This document shows, one piece after another, positions 26,229 through 33,040 of a stretch of 33,040 bases of DNA. Each line of letters starts with the position of its first letter. Position 1 is the stretch's first letter. Origin of the DNA: Bacteroidales bacterium (GTDB lineage: Bacteria > Bacteroidota > Bacteroidia > Bacteroidales > UBA932). The stretch spans positions 10,321-43,360 of the forward strand of contig JAQWAL010000012.1 in assembly GCA_028707695.1 (NCBI GenBank), given 5' to 3'. Made by a program: the position numbers and the translations under genes. Under the pieces are notes generated by a model. That model searched no databases and was not told the origin of the DNA. It was given only the letters and a program-made list of their open reading frames with translations.

Positions 26229-27608
26229 ATGGCAAAAACAATATTCGATAAAATCTGGGAGAGGCATGTGGTAAAGCAGATTCACGATGGACCCTCTGTC
26301 CTTTACATAGACCGGCACTTCATTCACGAGGTAACCAGTCCACAGGCATTTGCCGGGCTGGATAAAAGAGGTCTCAAAGTATTCCGTCCTTTGCAAACCT
26401 TTGCAACATGTGACCACAACGTGCCTACCCAAAACCAGCACCTCCCCATAGAAGACCCCTCCTCACGTATCCCGGTGGAGCAACTCGCCAAAAACACAAA
26501 GGCACATGGGATCAAATATTTCCCGCTTGGCCATCCCGGGAACGGTATAGTGCATATAATAGGACCAGAGCAGGGAATCACCCAATGTGGCATGACAATA
26601 GTATGTGGCGACAGCCATACCTCTACCCACGGGGCATTCGGCAACATTGCCTTTGGGATTGGTACCAGCGAGGTAGAGATGGTACTTGCAACCCAAACAC
26701 TTATGCAAACCAAACCCAAACAGATGCTGATAGAGGTAAACGGATCTCTTGGCAAAGGTGTGTGTTCCAAGGATTTGATTCTGCATATAATCTCCTCTTT
26801 GGGAAGTTCAGGAGGAACAGGGTATTTCCTGGAATTTGCAGGCAGCACAATTGAAGCTCTTGGCATGGAAGAACGCATGACAATTTGCAACATGAGCATA
26901 GAGATGGGGGCCCGTGGCGGGTTGATCGCCCCGGATCAAAAAACCTTTGACTACCTGAATGGGAGGAAATACTCCCCCAAAGGCTCAGTATGGGATAATG
27001 CGGTTTCTTCCTGGAGGTTACTCAAAAGTGATGCAGGCTGTAGTTACGATGTTGTGCACAGTTTTGATGCATCCAGTGTGGAGCCTATGGTAACATACGG
27101 GACCAATCCCGGGGCAGCAATTGCTGTAAACAAAACTATCCCATCTGTTGCAGGAGAGGAAAAAGCACTGGCATACATGGGTTTTAAAGCGGGTGAGAAA
27201 ATTTGTGATTTGAAAATTGATTATGTTTTTGTGGGGAGCTGCACAAATGGCAGGATAGAGGATTTCCGTCTGTTTGCCAATGCTGTAAAAGGGAAGCATA
27301 AACATCCCGATGTGGTTGCTTGGCTGGTACCCGGATCCAAAGAGGTAGAAAGGCAAATCCATGACCAAGGGATTTTTGATATCCTTGACCAGGCGGGGTT
27401 TGAGCTGAGGCAGCCGGGATGCTCTGCATGCCTTGGTATGAACCAAGACAAGATTCCGGAAGGAAAATATTCCCTCTCTACTTCAAACCGCAATTTCGAG
27501 GGCAGGCAGGGACCGGGGGCGCGAACAATCCTTGCCGGGCCATTGGTTGCCGCTGCAGCTGCAATCACCGGACAAATCACAGACCCACGCACATATTTCA
27601 AATTATAA
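26229..27608 (+). CDS. leuC: 3-isopropylmalate dehydratase large subunit
   Basis: With LeuD, isomerises 2- to 3-isopropylmalate. The 459-residue aconitase-family subunit has the [13 protein letters not shown] block and the three 4Fe-4S ligands Cys338 (GSCTNGR), Cys398 and Cys401 ([11 protein letters not shown]). ATG 26229 is used because it is 5 bases after the leuA stop; a TTG at 26220 would overlap leuA. Third-party aconitases are distinguished by the LeuC-type N-terminus [12 protein letters not shown]. Confidence 0.96.
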   Translation: MAKTIFDKIWERHVVKQIHDGPSVLYIDRHFIHEVTSPQAFAGLDKRGLKVFRPLQTFATCDHNVPTQNQHLPIEDPSSRIPVEQLAKNTKAHGIKYFPLGHPGNGIVHIIGPEQGITQCGMTIVCGDSHTSTHGAFGNIAFGIGTSEVEMVLATQTLMQTKPKQMLIEVNGSLGKGVCSKDLILHIISSLGSSGGTGYFLEFAGSTIEALGMEERMTICNMSIEMGARGGLIAPDQKTFDYLNGRKYSPKGSVWDNAVSSWRLLKSDAGCSYDVVHSFDASSVEPMVTYGTNPGAAIAVNKTIPSVAGEEKALAYMGFKAGEKICDLKIDYVFVGSCTNGRIEDFRLFANAVKGKHKHPDVVAWLVPGSKEVERQIHDQGIFDILDQAGFELRQPGCSACLGMNQDKIPEGKYSLSTSNRNFEGRQGPGARTILAGPLVAAAAAITGQITDPRTYFKL

Positions 27609-27641
27609 GGCATTCCTGTAACCAAATAAAGGTAAATCAAA

Positions 27642-28244
27642 ATGAGTTCAAAAAAAATCACTGTAATTGAATCTGCCGCAGTACTGATGCCGGCAGAGAA
27701 CATTGACACCGACCAGATAATCCCCGCCCGTTTTTTAAAGACCACTTCCCGCGAAGGCTTTGGTGCCAATCTTTTCCACGACTTGCGGTACAATCCTTCG
27801 GGAGAACCAAACAATGAATTTGTGCTGAACACCCATGAGGGTGGCTGCAAAATACTGGTGGCAGGGCACAACTTTGGATGTGGATCCAGCCGGGAACATG
27901 CAGCCTGGGCTTTGAGCGATTATGGATTCATTGCTATTGTATCTAGCTTCTTTGCCGATATATTCCGCAACAATGCATTGAACAACGGACTTTTGCCTGT
28001 CCAGGTAAGTGAGCAGTTCCTGGAAAGGATTTTCAAAGAGTGCTCTTTGGACAAAACCTCAACATTAAAAATAGACCTTATGAAAAAAGAGATTGAAATT
28101 ACCACGACCAAAGAAAAGCAGAGTTTCCAGATTAACTCCTACAAACAAGAGTGCCTTATAAAGGGGTTCGACGACATCGACTACCTGCTGGACAATCTGG
28201 ATGCAATTGAAAAATACGAGCAATACAGGGTTTCTGCTTATTGA
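27642..28244 (+). CDS. leuD: 3-isopropylmalate dehydratase small subunit
   Basis: The swivel-domain partner of LeuC, 200 residues, full length. ENIDTDQIIPARFLK (17-31) and GHNFGCGSSREHAAWAL, the substrate-binding loop, are present. It starts 33 bases after leuC and is followed by a 90-base spacer before leuB. Confidence 0.96.
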   Translation: MSSKKITVIESAAVLMPAENIDTDQIIPARFLKTTSREGFGANLFHDLRYNPSGEPNNEFVLNTHEGGCKILVAGHNFGCGSSREHAAWALSDYGFIAIVSSFFADIFRNNALNNGLLPVQVSEQFLERIFKECSLDKTSTLKIDLMKKEIEITTTKEKQSFQINSYKQECLIKGFDDIDYLLDNLDAIEKYEQYRVSAY

Positions 28245-28334
28245 GCAGGTCTGCTGAATATTAGACCGGATCCTTCCGGATAACAAAATGGGAAAAAATT
28301 TTCAAGAAACGTTAAAAAACCTAAAAAGAGAAAT
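28245..28334 (+). other. leuD-leuB spacer with two small hairpins
   Basis: No gene is visible. It contains AGCAG/CTGCT (28244-28248 with 28251-28255, overlapping the leuD stop) and CCGGA/TCCGG (28266-28270 with 28275-28279, 4-base loop), neither followed by a T-tract, and then an A-rich run before the leuB ATG. Confidence 0.4.
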
Positions 28335-29426
28335 ATGCAAAAACAAATTGCTGTTTTACCTGGTGACGGTATCGGGCCCGAAATCACGGCAGAGGCGGTG
28401 AAATGCCTAAAGGCTGTTGCCGGTAAATTCGAACATCAATTCAAATTCGAATATGGGTTGGTTGGTGCTGCCGCAATAGAAAAAACCGGAGAACCATATC
28501 CATTGGAAACCCATCAATTGTGCCTTAGGTCAGATGCCGTATTGTTCGGGGCTATAGGCGACCCCAAATATGACAACAACCCCTCTGCCAAAGTACGTCC
28601 AGAACAAGGGCTTCTAAAGATGCGGCAAGATTTGGGCCTGTTTGCAAATATCCGCCCAGTAGAGCTTTTCCCCTCCCTCTCTGCCCGTTCCCCTCTCAAA
28701 CCAGAGAGGATCAAAGGGGTCAGCCTGACGGTGGTAAGGGAACTTACAGGTGGTATTTATTTTGGCGAACCTAGAGGGCGCAACCAGGAGGGCAATGTTG
28801 CATTTGACACTTGTTTGTACAGCATTGCAGAGATCGAGCGGATTTCACGTGTGGCATTCAAGATAGCCCTGGACACTTTTGCAACTGGGGAACGACTGGC
28901 AGCAAACCCCAAAGTAACCCTGGTTGACAAGGCTAACGTGCTTGCAACCTCCAGGTTGTGGAGAGAAGTGGTAACCCGGCTCCATGCAGAGGAGTTTCCA
29001 GAGGTGACACTCGAATTCATGTTTGTGGATAATGCTGCCATGCAACTTGTAACCGCTCCTGCCAACTTCCACGTGATTCTTACCGAAAACATGTTCGGGG
29101 ACATATTGAGCGATGAGGCAAGTGTGCTCACAGGTTCCATAGGGCTATTACCCTCTGCCTCCTATGGGGCCAATGTACAATTGTTTGAACCCATACACGG
29201 ATCATTTCCTCAGGCAGCCGGGAAAAACATTGCAAACCCGTTGGCCACAATACTATCTGCTGCAATGATGTTGCAAAATGCATTTTCGATGGACAAGGAG
29301 GCTGCAGCTTTAAAAAAATGTTGCATTACCGCCATAGAGAACAATATTTTGACGGAAGATTTGGGGGGAACCTGCACCACTTCCCATGTGGGAGATTACA
29401 TCTCTCGGCAGTTGGAAGATTACTAA
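28335..29426 (+). CDS. leuB: 3-isopropylmalate dehydrogenase
   Basis: NAD-dependent oxidative decarboxylation of 3-isopropylmalate to 2-oxoisocaproate, the last dedicated leucine step before transamination. The 363-residue protein has the N-terminal VLPGDGIGPEI, VLFGAIGDPKYD, LLKMRQDLGLFANIRP, GGIYFGEPRGR, VDNAAMQLV and NMFGDILSDEAS with the metal-binding Asp residues, and LFEPIHGSFPQAAGKNIANPLA, the NAD-binding block. It completes the leuACDB operon; no clear terminator follows. Confidence 0.96.
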   Translation: MQKQIAVLPGDGIGPEITAEAVKCLKAVAGKFEHQFKFEYGLVGAAAIEKTGEPYPLETHQLCLRSDAVLFGAIGDPKYDNNPSAKVRPEQGLLKMRQDLGLFANIRPVELFPSLSARSPLKPERIKGVSLTVVRELTGGIYFGEPRGRNQEGNVAFDTCLYSIAEIERISRVAFKIALDTFATGERLAANPKVTLVDKANVLATSRLWREVVTRLHAEEFPEVTLEFMFVDNAAMQLVTAPANFHVILTENMFGDILSDEASVLTGSIGLLPSASYGANVQLFEPIHGSFPQAAGKNIANPLATILSAAMMLQNAFSMDKEAAALKKCCITAIENNILTEDLGGTCTTSHVGDYISRQLEDY

Positions 29427-29451
29427 TTTTAAGTTTTATTCACCATTTTCA

Positions 29452-29459
29452 TATCTTTG
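29452..29459 (+). promoter_or_regulatory. Candidate -7 box for the small membrane protein gene
   Basis: TATCTTTG matches TAnnTTTG and lies 67 bases before the ATG at 29527. No strong TTTG lies at the expected distance upstream. The leader between is AT-rich with a short direct repeat of CAATTTA. Confidence 0.4.
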
Positions 29460-29526
29460 CAAACTTCCCAAAAGACAATTTACAATTTACAATATAGCAA
29501 ATTATCATTTATCAAAAGGAAAAACA

Positions 29527-30234
29527 ATGGCAGCAGATACAAAACAAACAAAGAGATTCATTTTTGGCACACCTATCTGGATTGGGACATTGGCTATCAT
29601 TGCCCTCTTTTTGCTCTTGCCCGCCACCAAAAACATGTTTTTATCGGCAACTGCATCACATCCATATCTAATGGGGTTTGTGAAATTTGCAATTCTCTCG
29701 ATTATGGGCGAGTTCCTGGCAAAACGTATAGTCACCGGACAATGGCAAATGGTTGAGGGAGTGCTGCCCAAAATGTTTGTATGGGGAGTTCTTGGAGTTG
29801 CAATAGTGCTCATGTTTGCACTATACACAGGCGGTGTAGACAGTGCTTCTGCCTCGGGTTTGCTTTATACGGGATATCCCGATATTAAGATCTTGCGTGC
29901 ATTTTATATCTCTGCAATCATGAACCTTACCTTTGGTCCGGTATTCATGGCAGCACACCGCATTACCGATACTTGGATTGATTCCAGGGTCAATGCAAAA
30001 AAAAGGAAGAGTGTAGAAACAGTAACGGAAAATCAAATGCCTTCATTGGGTCAGGTGGTATCTTCCATAGATTGGCCCGGCTTCGTGAAATTCGTGGTAG
30101 GAAAGACCATTCCTTTGTTTTGGATTCCGGCACACACAATCACATTCCTGCTTCCCGACCAATACAAGGTTATTTTTGCCGCATCACTCTCGATTGTGTT
30201 GGGGCTTATACTCTCAATTGCAAAAAACAGATAA
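29527..30234 (+). CDS. Small integral membrane protein, possibly Mpv17/PMP22-like
   Basis: A 235-residue protein with about four to five hydrophobic segments (near 17-33, 45-63, 78-98, 118-140 and 205-232). By eye it resembles the Mpv17/PMP22 family: SHPYLMGFVKFAILSIMGE near the second segment recalls the family's HP...GD block, and the C-terminal FWIPAHTITFLLPDQYKVI recalls its WP..Q..NF..VP motif. This is a tentative resemblance and the function is not known. The frame is open upstream to 29386 inside leuB, but ATG 29527 is preceded by an A-rich AAAGGAAAAACA and a candidate promoter. Convergent with the hydrolase gene, with a 60-base gap lacking a clear terminator. Confidence 0.65.
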   Translation: MAADTKQTKRFIFGTPIWIGTLAIIALFLLLPATKNMFLSATASHPYLMGFVKFAILSIMGEFLAKRIVTGQWQMVEGVLPKMFVWGVLGVAIVLMFALYTGGVDSASASGLLYTGYPDIKILRAFYISAIMNLTFGPVFMAAHRITDTWIDSRVNAKKRKSVETVTENQMPSLGQVVSSIDWPGFVKFVVGKTIPLFWIPAHTITFLLPDQYKVIFAASLSIVLGLILSIAKNR

Positions 30235-30294
30235 ACCGGATACCTTTTGGGTAAACCGGGTTATACATTGGATCCTGGATGTTACAAGCGCTAC

Positions 30295-31089
30295 TTATTT
30301 TTTGGCGTCTCGGTAAGCTCCGGCCTCTTTTACAAGATGCTGGAAAACCCCTATGAATGTGTCTATTCCTTTGGAAGTAAATCCCTCCGGGTGGAACTGA
30401 ACTCCAAATACACGGTTGCTTCCAATTTTTTCGATAGCCTCAACCACTCCGTCCACGGCAAAGGCAGTTGCTTTGAAGCCTGGGGCCAAATCTTTGACTG
30501 CCTGGTGGTGGAACGAATTCACTGCCACTTTTTCCAATCCTATTTGTTTGTTCAGCAACGACCCCTTCTCTATGTTGATAGTGTGTGTACCATATGAGCT
30601 TGTGGCGCGTTGGCTGTGTTTTACCTTGGAACCTTTTACCTGAGAAGGGATATCCTGTATCAAGGTGCCTCCAAAAGCAACATTCATAAGCTGATGGCCC
30701 CGGCAAATACCCAAAACCGGCATGTTCTTTTCTACAGCCATTTTAATTAAAAGGATATCAAACTCATCCCTGTCGGGAACAATTGAACCCATTGCGGGCA
30801 GAGGCTCTTCGCCATACCATTTCAAAGGATCGATATCCTCTCCGCCTGTCATTATCACAGCATCAACCCTCTCAAGCATTGCCGCAAGAAGCTCAGGATC
30901 CTGGGTAAGCGGGATTACCATAGGCACACCACCGGCACGTATTACCGACTGAACATAAGTTAGTGAAACAGATGTAGAAGTACCCTCTCCCCAATTAGAT
31001 GAGATACCAATAACAGGCTTGGTGCTGTTTTGGGCAATTGCCAAAATTGCTACAAGCAAAAGAGTAACGAGTGTAGATAACCTTTTCAT
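30295..31089 (-). CDS. Exported class I glutamine amidotransferase-like hydrolase (PuuD/gamma-glutamyl hydrolase family)
   Basis: A 264-residue protein with a signal peptide (1-20, ending LAIAQ) followed by a complete class I GATase-like hydrolase domain. The catalytic triad is visible: Cys129 in GICRGHQLMNV, His233 and Glu235 in VQFHPEG. MTGGEDIDPLKWYGEE (80-95) is typical of the peptidase C26 / gamma-glutamyl-gamma-aminobutyrate hydrolase branch. Because of the signal peptide it should act in the periplasm, unlike cytosolic PuuD, perhaps on gamma-glutamyl peptides. ATG 31089 is chosen for the signal peptide; the frame extends upstream to 31167 across a terminator and a promoter box. Confidence 0.88.
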   Translation of the reverse strand: MKRLSTLVTLLLVAILAIAQNSTKPVIGISSNWGEGTSTSVSLTYVQSVIRAGGVPMVIPLTQDPELLAAMLERVDAVIMTGGEDIDPLKWYGEEPLPAMGSIVPDRDEFDILLIKMAVEKNMPVLGICRGHQLMNVAFGGTLIQDIPSQVKGSKVKHSQRATSSYGTHTINIEKGSLLNKQIGLEKVAVNSFHHQAVKDLAPGFKATAFAVDGVVEAIEKIGSNRVFGVQFHPEGFTSKGIDTFIGVFQHLVKEAGAYRDAKK

Positions 31090-31107
31090 ATCAAAAAATT
31101 TTTCAAA

Positions 31108-31115
31108 CAAATATA
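31108..31115 (-). promoter_or_regulatory. Candidate -7 box for the exported hydrolase gene
   Basis: TATATTTG on the minus strand fits TAnnTTTG, 18 bases before the ATG at 31089 and just past the terminator of the upstream gene. The nearest TTTG upstream is only 14 bases away, shorter than usual. Confidence 0.45.
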
Positions 31116-31126
31116 GCAAAAGTTTA

Positions 31127-31161
31127 CAGCAAAAAGAAAGCCCACCCCAAAAGGGGCAGGC
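31127..31161 (-). terminator. Rho-independent terminator of the small secreted protein gene
   Basis: On the minus strand GCCTGCCCC (31161-31153), loop TTTT, GGGGTGGGC (31148-31140) form a 9-bp stem with two G-U pairs, followed by the T-rich run TTTCTTTTTG. It lies 54 bases after the stop at 31215 and insulates the downstream hydrolase gene. Confidence 0.85.
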
Positions 31162-31214
31162 CTTCACTGCAACACATCACTCAACACTTAACTTTTGTTG
31201 CTTAAACAATCCAA

Positions 31215-31652
31215 CTATTTTGAATTTACTGCTCCGTGACCTGTTCCGTCCATAGGACGACGAACATTGCTTTCTTTCCTGTAACTTCTGTTACCGGTAC
31301 CATCTGCCGGGCCATAACCACCGGACCTTCTGCCACCTCTGTTACCCCTGACAGCTGCACGACCACGACCATCACGAACATATCCATCTACTCGGCCACT
31401 GCCATCGCGACGTCCTGCTCCGGAGCCATCCCTAAGGCCTTGCCTGTTACCGGAACCATCCCTAAGGCCTTTTCCGTTTCCAATTGTGCAAGTACCATTT
31501 TCGAAATTATCGCACAAACCGTTATTGTCCTTATCTACAAAACAAGCCCTTTTCTCCTGAGTTGTCTTTACCTCGTTTACTTTTTCCTGAGCCATTCCTG
31601 TTGCTGCAAATGCAGTCATTGCCAATCCTACTAAAAATAATTTTGCTTTCAT
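31215..31652 (-). CDS. Small secreted Asp/Gly/Arg-rich protein with a calcium-loop-like motif
   Basis: A 145-residue protein of unknown function. Residues 1-21 are a signal peptide (FAATGMAQ). Next is KRACFVDKDNNGLCDNFENGTC (three cysteines, 37, 47, 55): the acidic spacing DKDNNGLCD resembles EF-hand/thrombospondin type 3 calcium loops. The rest is low-complexity, built of GLRDGSG-type repeats (62-90; about 10 residues per unit, 30 bases in DNA, near-identical copies at 31421-31440 and 31451-31470), then RG/GG-rich and DGTG units. The mature protein is strongly basic overall outside the loop. It has a strong terminator downstream and a separate leader upstream, so it is probably a single-gene unit. 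Confidence 0.75.
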   Translation of the reverse strand: MKAKLFLVGLAMTAFAATGMAQEKVNEVKTTQEKRACFVDKDNNGLCDNFENGTCTIGNGKGLRDGSGNRQGLRDGSGAGRRDGSGRVDGYVRDGRGRAAVRGNRGGRRSGGYGPADGTGNRSYRKESNVRRPMDGTGHGAVNSK

Positions 31653-31759
31653 GATTTTTGATTTTTGATTTATTAAATTTTGGTTTCTTGTTCCTTTTTC
31701 TGTCTATAAGACATCTCACCTCAAAATTTCCTACGTTTCCACGCAAAAGCAAGACAGCC

Positions 31760-31781
31760 CCAAGGAAGCACCAAGGAAGCA
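31760..31781. repeat. Two tandem copies of an 11-bp unit
   Basis: CCAAGGAAGCA occurs at 31760-31770 and again at 31771-31781. The second copy runs into the left arm of the palindromic element. Confidence 0.9.
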
Positions 31782-31922
31782 CCTCTCACCTTTTTTCACA
31801 TATTGCTGAACAAGTGATTGTTAAGCAAGACAACTTTGCCAAAACCATTTAGTTTTGGCAAAGTTGCCTAGTTTAACGCGCTTAAAAACAAGCACATGTA
31901 AAAAAAGGTGAGAGGTGCTTCC
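31775..31922. repeat. 148-bp palindromic element with 27-bp inverted ends (MITE-like or RNA-structure element)
   Basis: The left arm (31775-31801, starting GGAAGCACCTCTCACC) and right arm (31896-31922, ending GGTGAGAGGTGCTTCC) are reverse complements over 27 bases with one mismatch. Inside are a second nested pair, TTAAGC (31821-31826) with GCTTAA (31880-31885), and a perfect 15-bp hairpin (31831-31845 with 31852-31866, loop CATTTA). No open frame and no clear target-site duplication. Confidence 0.85.
31831..31866. terminator. Perfect 15-bp hairpin at the centre of the palindromic element
   Basis: CAACTTTGCCAAAAC and its exact reverse complement are separated by 6 bases. It lies between the end of the AbgT gene and the small-protein leader and could end AbgT transcription on the minus strand, but neither side has a proper T-tract, so the terminator role is uncertain. 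Confidence 0.4.
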
Positions 31923-31967
31923 CCTGCCCCATGCCTGCCAGCCAGCAGGCAAAGCCAGGAAAAGCTG

Positions 31968-33040
31968 TTAAGGAGCTACCGGCAGATGGATTGGGCCGTC
32001 AAAACCGACCGGTATGCCCAGCCACATCCACAGTGACATCATTACCGCCCATACCAGCAAGAACACCACAGTATATGGTATCATCAAAGAGATGATTGTT
32101 CCTATCCCGTTTTTTTCGTCATATCGCTGAGCATAAGTAACAATCAAAGCAAAATAACTCATCATTGGGGTAATCACATTGGTCACGGAGTCACCAATAC
32201 GGAAAGCAGCCTGTGTAAATCCGGGATGGTAGCCCAACAACATGAACATAGGAATAAACACAGGAGCCATGATAGCCCACTTTGCAGAGGCACTCCCCAT
32301 GAACATGTTCAGAATAGCAGACAACAAAAGGAAAGCCAAGATCAAAGGAATTCCCGTAAAACCAATATGGCTCAAAAACTGGGCACCATCAATTGCAACC
32401 ACCAAACCCAAATTGGAATAATTGAACCAGTAGATGAACTGCGCCGCAAAGAAAACCAACACAATGTAACCACCAAGCCCTTTCATGGAATGGGTCATAT
32501 GCTTTACAACATCTTTGTCACTCTTGACACTCCCCACTATTATACCGTAAATTATACCAGGCACAAAGAATAAAAGCAGGAGTCCCACAACTATCCCGGA
32601 GAAGAAAGGAGAGCGCAGCACCCCACCTGTTTCCGGATCACGAAGCAAACCATTTTCCGGAATAATGGTCCAGGCCATCAAAGCAATGAATACCAAAGTA
32701 CCGATCCCGGCCCAACGAAGCCCCTTCTTTTCCAATGGAGTAATCTGCTCAATTTCCAAAGGTTTCTCGGTACCCATATATTTGCCAAGCCTCGGCTCCA
32801 CAATTTTCTCTGTTATCCAGGTACCCACAAATGTAATCATGATGGCACTGGCAACCATGAAGAAATAGTTTACCATAGGATTGATATTCATCTCAGGATC
32901 TATTATTTGCGCGGCAGAGGTAGAGAGACCCGCAAGGATAGGGTCCACAGAACCAATCAAGAAGTTAGATCCAAAACCGGCACTCACACCGGCAAAAGCA
33001 GCAGCAAAACCAGCCATGGGATGCCGGCCAAGCGCGTGGA
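31968..33040 (-). CDS. AbgT family transporter (5' end outside window)
   Basis: The C-terminal 357 codons of a polytopic inner-membrane protein; the frame stays open to the window edge, so the start is missing. GRHPMAGFAAAFAGVSAGFGSNFLIGSVDPILAGLST is the conserved AbgT block, and YAQRYDEKNGIGTIISLMIPY near the C-terminus is another. Family members such as AbgT and MtrF carry p-aminobenzoyl-glutamate or export antimetabolites; in Bacteroidota the substrate may instead be small peptides. The role here is unassigned. It is followed by the palindromic element. Confidence 0.92.
   Translation of the reverse strand, partial: HALGRHPMAGFAAAFAGVSAGFGSNFLIGSVDPILAGLSTSAAQIIDPEMNINPMVNYFFMVASAIMITFVGTWITEKIVEPRLGKYMGTEKPLEIEQITPLEKKGLRWAGIGTLVFIALMAWTIIPENGLLRDPETGGVLRSPFFSGIVVGLLLLFFVPGIIYGIIVGSVKSDKDVVKHMTHSMKGLGGYIVLVFFAAQFIYWFNYSNLGLVVAIDGAQFLSHIGFTGIPLILAFLLLSAILNMFMGSASAKWAIMAPVFIPMFMLLGYHPGFTQAAFRIGDSVTNVITPMMSYFALIVTYAQRYDEKNGIGTIISLMIPYTVVFLLVWAVMMSLWMWLGIPVGFDGPIHLPVAP

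Larger units (their letters stand above)
31653..31967. other. 315-bp intergenic region without a gene
   Basis: From the small-protein side: an AT-rich leader with repeated GATTTTT (31653-31690), a GTCTATAAGAC near-palindrome (31702-31712) that on the minus strand looks like a possible ECF -10 region, then a tandem repeat, the 148-bp palindromic element and a 7-bp inverted repeat (TGCCTGC 31932-31938, GCAGGCA 31945-31951) next to the AbgT stop. No coding frame of note. Confidence 0.7.

Noticed and set aside
31391-31475. Repeated 30-base units suggesting a CRISPR-like array
   Set aside because: The copies are contiguous without spacers and in frame with a signal-peptide gene, where they code for the GLRDGSG repeats.
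31775-31922. Complete insertion sequence at the palindromic element
   Set aside because: No transposase frame and no target-site duplication; only a miniature element or RNA structure remains possible.

Overview
The window reads as an ordinary chromosomal stretch of a Bacteroidota bacterium, most likely of the order Bacteroidales. The evidence is the gene families (a patatin/Omp85 fusion, an ECF sigma factor next to an inner-membrane/outer-barrel protein, a TGS-domain nucleoside kinase, a Bacteroidota-style leu operon) together with promoter-like TAnnTTTG boxes, two of them with an upstream TTTG 18 bases away, and A-rich starts with few Shine-Dalgarno sequences. There are no rRNA or tRNA genes, no transposase and no CRISPR array. 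Both window ends cut through genes.

Layout. 1-5065 (+): end of a patatin-type phospholipase with an outer-membrane barrel, then a polysaccharide flippase, dUTPase and MurF. 5058-7899 (-): an ECF sigma factor, a protein with a cytosolic N-terminus, one inner-membrane helix, a long linker and a C-terminal outer-membrane barrel (architecture of the dual membrane-spanning anti-sigma factors), and a family 2 glycosyltransferase. 8038-10942 (+): an exported TPR protein and an EnvC-like amidase activator. 10939-17768 (-): a probable five-gene operon pcm / metallo-beta-lactamase hydrolase / lytic transglycosylase / uvrA / nucleoside kinase. 17841-18455 (+): deoxynucleoside kinase. 18476-20257 (-): PfkB sugar kinase and aspartate/glutamate racemase. 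20323-22523 (+): panC, panD and a flippase-like membrane protein. 22569-24482 (+): an orphan sensor histidine kinase with a periplasmic binding-protein-like sensor. 24544-29426 (+): the leucine operon leuA-leuC-leuD-leuB. 29527-30234 (+): a small membrane protein. 30295-33040 (-): an exported class I glutamine amidotransferase-like hydrolase, a small secreted Asp/Gly/Arg-rich protein and an AbgT transporter (cut by the window end).

The most interesting regulatory structure is upstream of leuA: a 24-codon leader peptide with six leucine codons, a 7-bp G+C-rich terminator hairpin followed by seven T, and an alternative 18-bp helix that would sequester the terminator's 5' arm. Together these make a complete ribosome-mediated attenuator, and the leader start codon lies so close to the predicted promoter that the transcript may be almost leaderless. 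Second is the ECF sigma / barrel-fused anti-sigma pair with its own ECF-like promoter. Third is a 148-bp noncoding palindromic element with 27-bp inverted ends at 31775-31922. Several intergenic regions carry compact divergent promoter pairs, two of which share or mirror sequence elements.
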